From Ulota crispa (lineage: Eukaryota > Streptophyta > Bryopsida > Orthotrichales > Orthotrichaceae): a stretch of 64,000 nt of DNA. The notes below the pieces were generated by a model. That model searched no databases and was not told the origin of the DNA. It worked only from the letters and a program-made list of their open reading frames with translations. Position numbers and translations under genes: made by a program. Where the stretch lies: positions 17,642,483 to 17,706,482 of the forward strand of contig OY987249.1 of the NCBI GenBank assembly GCA_963920765.1, written 5' to 3'. Of this stretch, positions 58,579-64,000 are shown one piece after another. The first letter of the stretch is position 1, and each line of letters starts with the position of its first letter.

Positions 58579-58831
58579 ACCATATTCGTTAAATTGGAAA
58601 AAACAAAGGTACCACTCTGTACTCTACCTTAATCTTACATACAATAAATGTAGGCATAGCTATAGCTCAAAGTTGAAAGTTATTTGAAATTATTGTAGTA
58701 AATCATTGAGACTTCAATATTGTACAAAAAAATGTATGTTTTATTCTTTTGAAATATGCTGAATTTCACATAATGACAGAAATAGTGAAAGTCCTAGAAT
58801 GTACTCTTTTTCCCAATTTAACGAATATGGT
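58579..58831. repeat. Inverted-repeat element, ACCATATTCG ends, 253 bp
   Basis: ACCATATTCGTTAAATTGG at the left is matched by CCAATTTAACGAATATGGT at the right. It looks like a short TIR element; no target duplication is clear. Confidence 0.6.
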
Positions 58832-61800
58832 GTTTTGTGGAAGTTCATTGCCAAGAGTTTGAGGTCAGCAAAAATGGAGACCCCAACTATGATTGAGAAG
58901 CCGTCAATTTTAGCACTTAGGCTTGGTTCAAACCAAAACGTTCAGAGGCATTGAATGAAACAATAAGTATTCTCATTGATCAGTCCTAGGGTTTTGTCAA
59001 CTACATGCTCTACAACGTTCCCACCAAAAGAACGCCCATTAGACTATGTGTCCATGTCATCAACCACTCCTGCCAAAATTGGAGAGGAATCCACTTGTAG
59101 TGCACAAGATTTGAGGTCATCTTGAAAAGTGACCTCAAATCTTATCTAGTAGACAAAGCATTACATATCACTTCATGTGAGATAAAGACAAAATCATGTC
59201 AAGTGAGAACAGAAGAAATAAAACTACATCTCCACTAGACATCTGATGCCTCTTGTGAAACCATACCATTCAATGAAAGGACAAAGCTGCTCTGAACCTA
59301 TTTTCAACTCATTTTCTTAAATGTCCTCTAAACGTTTGGCCATTCAAATTGCCTCTCGACTTGGTCGGCTATACTCGCCACAGTGTGAAGCGGTCCTTAT
59401 TCCACTGACCGTGCATGTGATACAGTGCTCCCCACGCACACAAAGATTCTGTACGTGTACTCAATTTCGATGCGCACTCCGTAGAGCGGAACCGAAGATG
59501 CGGAGAAAGCTCACTGAATTGTTACAAACAAATCCTTCGTGGCGCACTCATTAGAGCGGAACAGAAGCCAGAAGATAGACGCGTGTAAAGCGCACTAAAT
59601 CGTTGCAACAAAATGAAGATATTCTTAATAGCTCACTGGTTTCTGTACACACAATTTATCATGAGGCGCACTTACTACTGTGCAAATGTGCATGCGCAAC
59701 AACCTCAAGCAAGCAAATTGCAAGGACTGCCGAAAATTTCTTATCTGCAACCAGCACTCTGCTATATATTCTTTGCATGCCACGAACAAGCTTATTATTT
59801 TCAGTCGACTACCTTCATCTCTCTAGTCTCTACTATTGCCAGTTCCGTTAAAGAATCAACTACAGTGCTCTAACTTCGGTCTTGCCGACCAAGAGGTGCT
59901 ATTTTGGTGTAGTTGGCGTCTCATAATTTTGAACAGACAGGTCTAGTTCTTCGTGCTTATAAATGTAGTGCTCGCATTCAGTGGAGAGCTTTAAGGGTTG
60001 ATTTCTTCAAAGCTAAGCGCTCGTCAACTTCGCTAGAGCTTAGCTTCCTACAAAGCTCTAGAGCGGAGACATCGATTCCTGCTAATGCATTGTGACTAAG
60101 CATTTTGACTTGCCTTTCGAAGGAATAATTGCACTTGGGCTTGCATACCGTAATTCCTACACTTGCAGTTGAAGTACCTGGGCTTGAGAGACGACTGGTC
60201 CTTGTGAAGGCCCTTGTGAAGGCCCTAATTTCTGAAGATGACGCCGAGCTTGCGGGTACGGCGTGGTTCCCAAGACGAGGCAGCGTCGAGCATAACGATG
60301 GTGATTGAAGCGTACGGTGTATCATGCCTGCTGGTCAGCTTGCTCATGCTATGGTGTTGGGCGATGCTTGATGTCAGTGCAAGAAATTGAGCTGGGCTAA
60401 TTTACATCGGCGATGCATGGTGTGGCAGACTGAATTTATACACAACAGGGTTTGAGTTTATGAGAGCGCTCAGCTTCTGACCTATAGGAGCAGATTGATC
60501 GAATGCCCTTCCTTCAACCACAACCGGTGTAGTTGTTGATCGGTACGGGTTACAGCACGTGCAAACCAATAAAATTTTAGATAAAATGGTGGTATGCCAT
60601 TCCTTTGCTCATTTTTAGGGCCACTCAAATCTCTGGCGTTCCTAGTTTCTGGACTTTCATAGTTTCTGGACTGAAACTTGACCTTTGTGAAGTATCATGA
60701 CACCATTTTGGTGTATGAATACCGTCAATTTAGATAAATTGACGAGAATAGTACTTTCAGTCCAGGTCATCCTTTTTGGGGGATGTTCAAAATGCAATAC
60801 ACTGCTAATGATTCAGCAGGATTCTAATACAAATCAACTGGACAGTTTCTGTTTTGAGTTTTTTCTTAGCCAGCAGGAGCTCCATCGCGCAAACATGTGC
60901 AGTCCTCTGTTTGCATTAGACTCCGCAATTCAAAATTGTCAATGCATACCTGCAACTTGTGATAAATCGTCTGGGCTTTCCAAAGAGTTATAAGCAAAAT
61001 CTGTATTTCTTTATTTGCTCTGTGTAAGTTTTCTAAGGCAAATACGGAGGAATACATCAATTTTGGTCTGCTTTTGTTGGCTGTGTGGAGAGTTTTCTAG
61101 ATGCAGTCCGGCCTCTCTATCTGTTACCTCGCTTGAGTGTTAGAACTTGAAAGTTTTGCAGAACTTTTTACTCACTACTTGGAGGAATGAGAAATGTGTG
61201 AAGTGCTAAGTATTGACAACATCAGTGTACTAATATCCCTTTCAGTAAATGTCACCTGGGTAGGCGTTAAGCAAAAAAATATTCTTGTGTAAAGCTGTTA
61301 TCCAAATGGTGCTTGACTTGTCAGACATAGGTACTTTGAACTAATTTTCCACCCCTTACAAATTACAAACCAAGCATTTACTTTTTGAAAAGTAACATCG
61401 TGTTTGTGAATAGATCACCCTAGCAACTTGGCATGTAACATTTTAATAAAGATGACTAAACCACATGCTGCACCACTAGATTAGGTTTCTCATGTCCAAT
61501 GTAAATTTCAATTAGTTGTGGTCTTGTGGAAGTGTATAATGTTATTAATAGTGATCTTTTCATGAATAGTATTGGTGATCAATGTCATAGAATTGCTTTA
61601 GCAAAGCTAGTTTCATTAATTCCATGAACTTGTTCATTAAATATTTACATCAACATGTTTAAGCAAGTTGAGGACATTGATTGTAGTGCTCATTTATGAT
61701 GGTATATTCTGAAGTTGCAAAAGACCACTTATAACATTTTCACATGTCACGTATTGTTTTCACAAATTTTGTGTTCAATGAATAAACATTCACAAATTTG

Positions 61801-62257
61801 CTTTTAACTGTTCAAGATATAGCTTTAGTTACAGCTTTAGTTACCAGGTTGTTGTACTACTCTTCTAATAATTTTATGGTAAGGAACTACTGAGGATCTT
61901 CAAATATACTATTAATATCTTGAAGCACAAAGAATACAAACTTCATTTGTTTAGAAAACTACCTTTTTAATTCAAAAATTGAACCTTCAAAAACAGCTCC
62001 AAAAAAAGCAATCATGGCAAGAAAACAAAAAGCATCAAATCCCACCACAACCAAAACTTAGCACTATATATGCAAAAGTTTTTTTCTTCCCAAAAACACT
62101 TATTACCATTCTATAACCAATTTTAAAAGGAGCTTTGAATTATTTGCTTGAAGTTTTAATATAGAGCTATTTGTGCAATGGTAGGTACATTTATACATAT
62201 CTAAACTTGAGATATTGATATGAAATTTTTATTTGAAGGTTGTCATTTAATCTTGCT
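58832..62257. other. Mixed-composition intergenic, no gene model supported
   Basis: Around 59300-60600 the sequence is less AT-rich and could include host exons or transcribed sequence, but no domain is recognised in any frame. GCGCACTC-GTAGAGCGGAAC is repeated twice near 59474 and 59541, and a 13-bp unit CCTTGTGAAGGCC is doubled near 60200-60225. The rest is plain AT-rich sequence. Confidence 0.35.
59106..59143. repeat. Perfect 14-bp hairpin
   Basis: AAGATTTGAGGTCA and TGACCTCAAATCTT are exact complements around a 10-base loop (59120-59129). No T run follows; function unknown. Confidence 0.7.
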
Positions 62258-62261
62258 TTAA

Positions 62262-63371
62262 TCCCTAAAGTTCTTTGACTATGTTTCACCAAAAAAAACA
62301 CTCAATGAATGAGTTGTTTTGATAGCAAAGGCAATACAAAAATCAAAAATGAAATCTTGGAGCAGTTTACCATATAATCTAGTAGTAGACTACTTTGTTA
62401 TGCTATAGTAAAAAGATGAAAAATATTTGCTACACACATTGTGAGGTTATAGGGTTTGAACTCTGAAATGAAAAATAGTTTATTTTGGACATGAAAATTC
62501 TAGGCAGCTCTTATTTGGGGAAGTTTTTGCACTAATTGATATTACTTCTTTGCTTGTAAGTTTTTATGTTGACATTTTAATAGAGCTAGTCATACACCTA
62601 AAAGATTTTATAACCTTTTGAATTGGGGAACACATGCTAAACATTTAGAAAAAGAAACTAGCTTCAAGAATTTTCTCATGCAAAGATGTTTTTTCAACAA
62701 TTTTGAGCTTCCTCATACAAAAATGTTTTCAAAATGTAAATGGCTGAGTTTTAGATTTTAGCTAGCTTCATATGAAGGGAAAAAAGAGGAATTTTGGCCA
62801 AAAATTGTGGCTTTAACATGTTGGATCAACATATGGCCATTTCCACCAAAAGTGAAGTAAGGGGCAATAAGAAAAAATAATTGCATTTGTGGACGAGGTC
62901 AGGTCAAGGCCTAATAAAGAAATAGCTTTGCCTTTCAATTTTGGGCAAGATCCCAAAATTTCAGCCGTAGTGTAAACAAATGTGCCAATATTGCCCTACA
63001 AGCAAACAAAAGTACATATTACCTTATATCTTTTTTTCTACAAGTAAAATGGTTTGAAAGTTATTGCATTGGAAAGCTACTCCCTAAGAACAAGGGAGTA
63101 TTGTCAATTTGGACATTTTTTGTCAATTAGGGCATCTTGATTTGGACACTTTTTTTTGTCAATTTGGACATGTTTTTGTCAAATTTATGTCAATTTGGAC
63201 ATTTTAATCAATTTAGATGTGTCACTGCAGACAATTTTTCTTATAGTGCTTGGGGCTTGGGCACATACCCTCTTAAATTTATGTGGAAACTTATTTATTA
63301 TTCTATAAGTATTAGCGTGCCCAAATTTGCTATGTTGCTAAACAAAAAAACAATGTTTAGTCGTTTAGAGG
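62262..63371. mobile_element. TTAA-target element, worn, about 1.1 kb
   Basis: The left end TTAA plus TCCCTAAAGTTC and the right end GTCGTTTAGAGG plus TTAA (63372-63375) fit the family loosely. A tandem expansion near the right end explains the extra length. No coding capacity. Confidence 0.45.
63102..63210. repeat. Irregular minisatellite, GTCAATTTGGACATTTTT
   Basis: About five to six degenerate copies of an 18-19 bp unit. Confidence 0.75.
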
Positions 63372-63375
63372 TTAA

Positions 63376-63887
63376 GATTGCACTTCACAATAACTAAACT
63401 CATAGTCCACCTATAATTGCAAATGGATGGTTTGGTTCAGTGTTTGGAAAAACCAGCATTTAGTGTATTTTTGGCCAGTTGAAACTGCGAAACAGCTGAT
63501 TTGAATTTGAAACTACGAACTGAAAATTGGTCATTGTTTATCCAATTTTTTAAATTTTAATATATTATATTGTAAAACATAGAAAATATCTGGTACAGTC
63601 CAGTGACAAACCGGTTCATAGTGGAAAATGTCAGATTTTAGATGGTGAAACCGAAATTTCTTCCCAACCACAGGTTTGGTCATCATTATCGACAACATGA
63701 TGTCACAGAACTTCACTATATACAAAAATGAAAGCTTTATTTCAAAACTTTGACTGAAACTTTTTTTGTGTTACTTTTCAGCAGCATGCCTTTACAAAAT
63801 AATGCTGAGAATACATATGTGAATGGTTAATCTTGATCATTAATTTTTTATTTTGGGGAAATTACAAATAGGGGCACAACAATGAAA
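63376..63887. other. AT-rich intergenic, no gene seen
   Basis: No gene or element recognised. Confidence 0.4.
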
Positions 63888-64000
63888 AGAAACTGATACA
63901 TGTACCACTCCTTCTTGACTATTCTACCACACTCTATTATATGTGGTCAAAATTTAAAATATTAAAATAGGTGTGGATCACAAGAAAAACATCACTAATT
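63888..64000. mobile_element. Partial copy of the GGGAAYTGATATGTG element, cut by the window end
   Basis: CTGATACATGTACCACTCC followed by CTATTCTACCACACTCT and AAAATTTAAAATATT parallels the left part of 35170-35580. The element continues past the window. Confidence 0.5.

Noticed and set aside
59978-60325. 115-codon minus-strand frame, Ser/Arg-rich
   Set aside because: No motif; part of it spans small tandem duplications. Could be a transcribed region but not supportable as a gene.
1-64000. CRISPR arrays, operons, riboswitches or phage genes
   Set aside because: The window is clearly eukaryotic nuclear DNA; the only tandem arrays are minisatellites without spacer variation.

Overview
The window is nuclear DNA of a eukaryote, most likely a streptophyte (land plant or charophyte alga). 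The evidence is a six-exon gene for a GeBP/DUF573-type protein (a plant family), a glutathionyl-hydroquinone reductase of plant type, a small protein with a plastid-transit-like N-terminus, a tRNA without encoded CCA, GT-AG introns, and plant-type transposon superfamilies (PIF/Harbinger, CACTA-like, Tc1/mariner, LTR elements). The species cannot be named from the sequence. One 200-N block (15780-15979) is an assembly gap.

Layout: GC-richer genic islands sit in an AT-rich sea of nested transposons. Island 1 (about 10.5-16.3 kb) holds the GeBP-like gene on the minus strand, with a likely 5'UTR intron and a very GC-rich 5' end. Island 2 (29.57-33.8 kb) holds the small plastid-type protein (+) and the reductase (-). 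Island 3 (about 51.8-56.1 kb) holds a possible 65-aa membrane protein (-). tRNA-Arg(CCG) lies at 44.36 kb. A 131-codon four-helix ORF at 47.5 kb is uncertain.

Transposons: a 7.84-kb PIF/Harbinger element (2125-9968, TSD TTA) carries decayed SANT and DDE-transposase genes and has been invaded by a 1.54-kb Tc1/mariner element, a TA-target MITE and two nested TTAA-target elements. A 419-bp deletion derivative of the same family at 39697-40115 serves as the 'empty site' for two of these insertions. About 15 elements share TTAA target duplications and ends close to CCCCTAAAGGNCCAAG; they form at least two length classes (about 650 and about 935 bp) that are consistent only after nested insertions are subtracted. 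I interpret them as non-autonomous piggyBac-like elements. One is split by a decayed LTR retrotransposon (24487-29402) with a gag, an integrase C-terminus fused to a PHD finger, a permuted LTR arrangement and a 23-copy 17-bp minisatellite inside one LTR. Further families are fold-back MITEs ending AGGTAGG (TSD TA), CACTA-like hairpins, GAGCATCTCC-type Harbinger MITEs, and an unclassified family ending GGGAAYTGATATGTG.

The host genes show no operon-like link. The reductase and the transit-peptide protein are separate genes transcribed towards each other (convergent).
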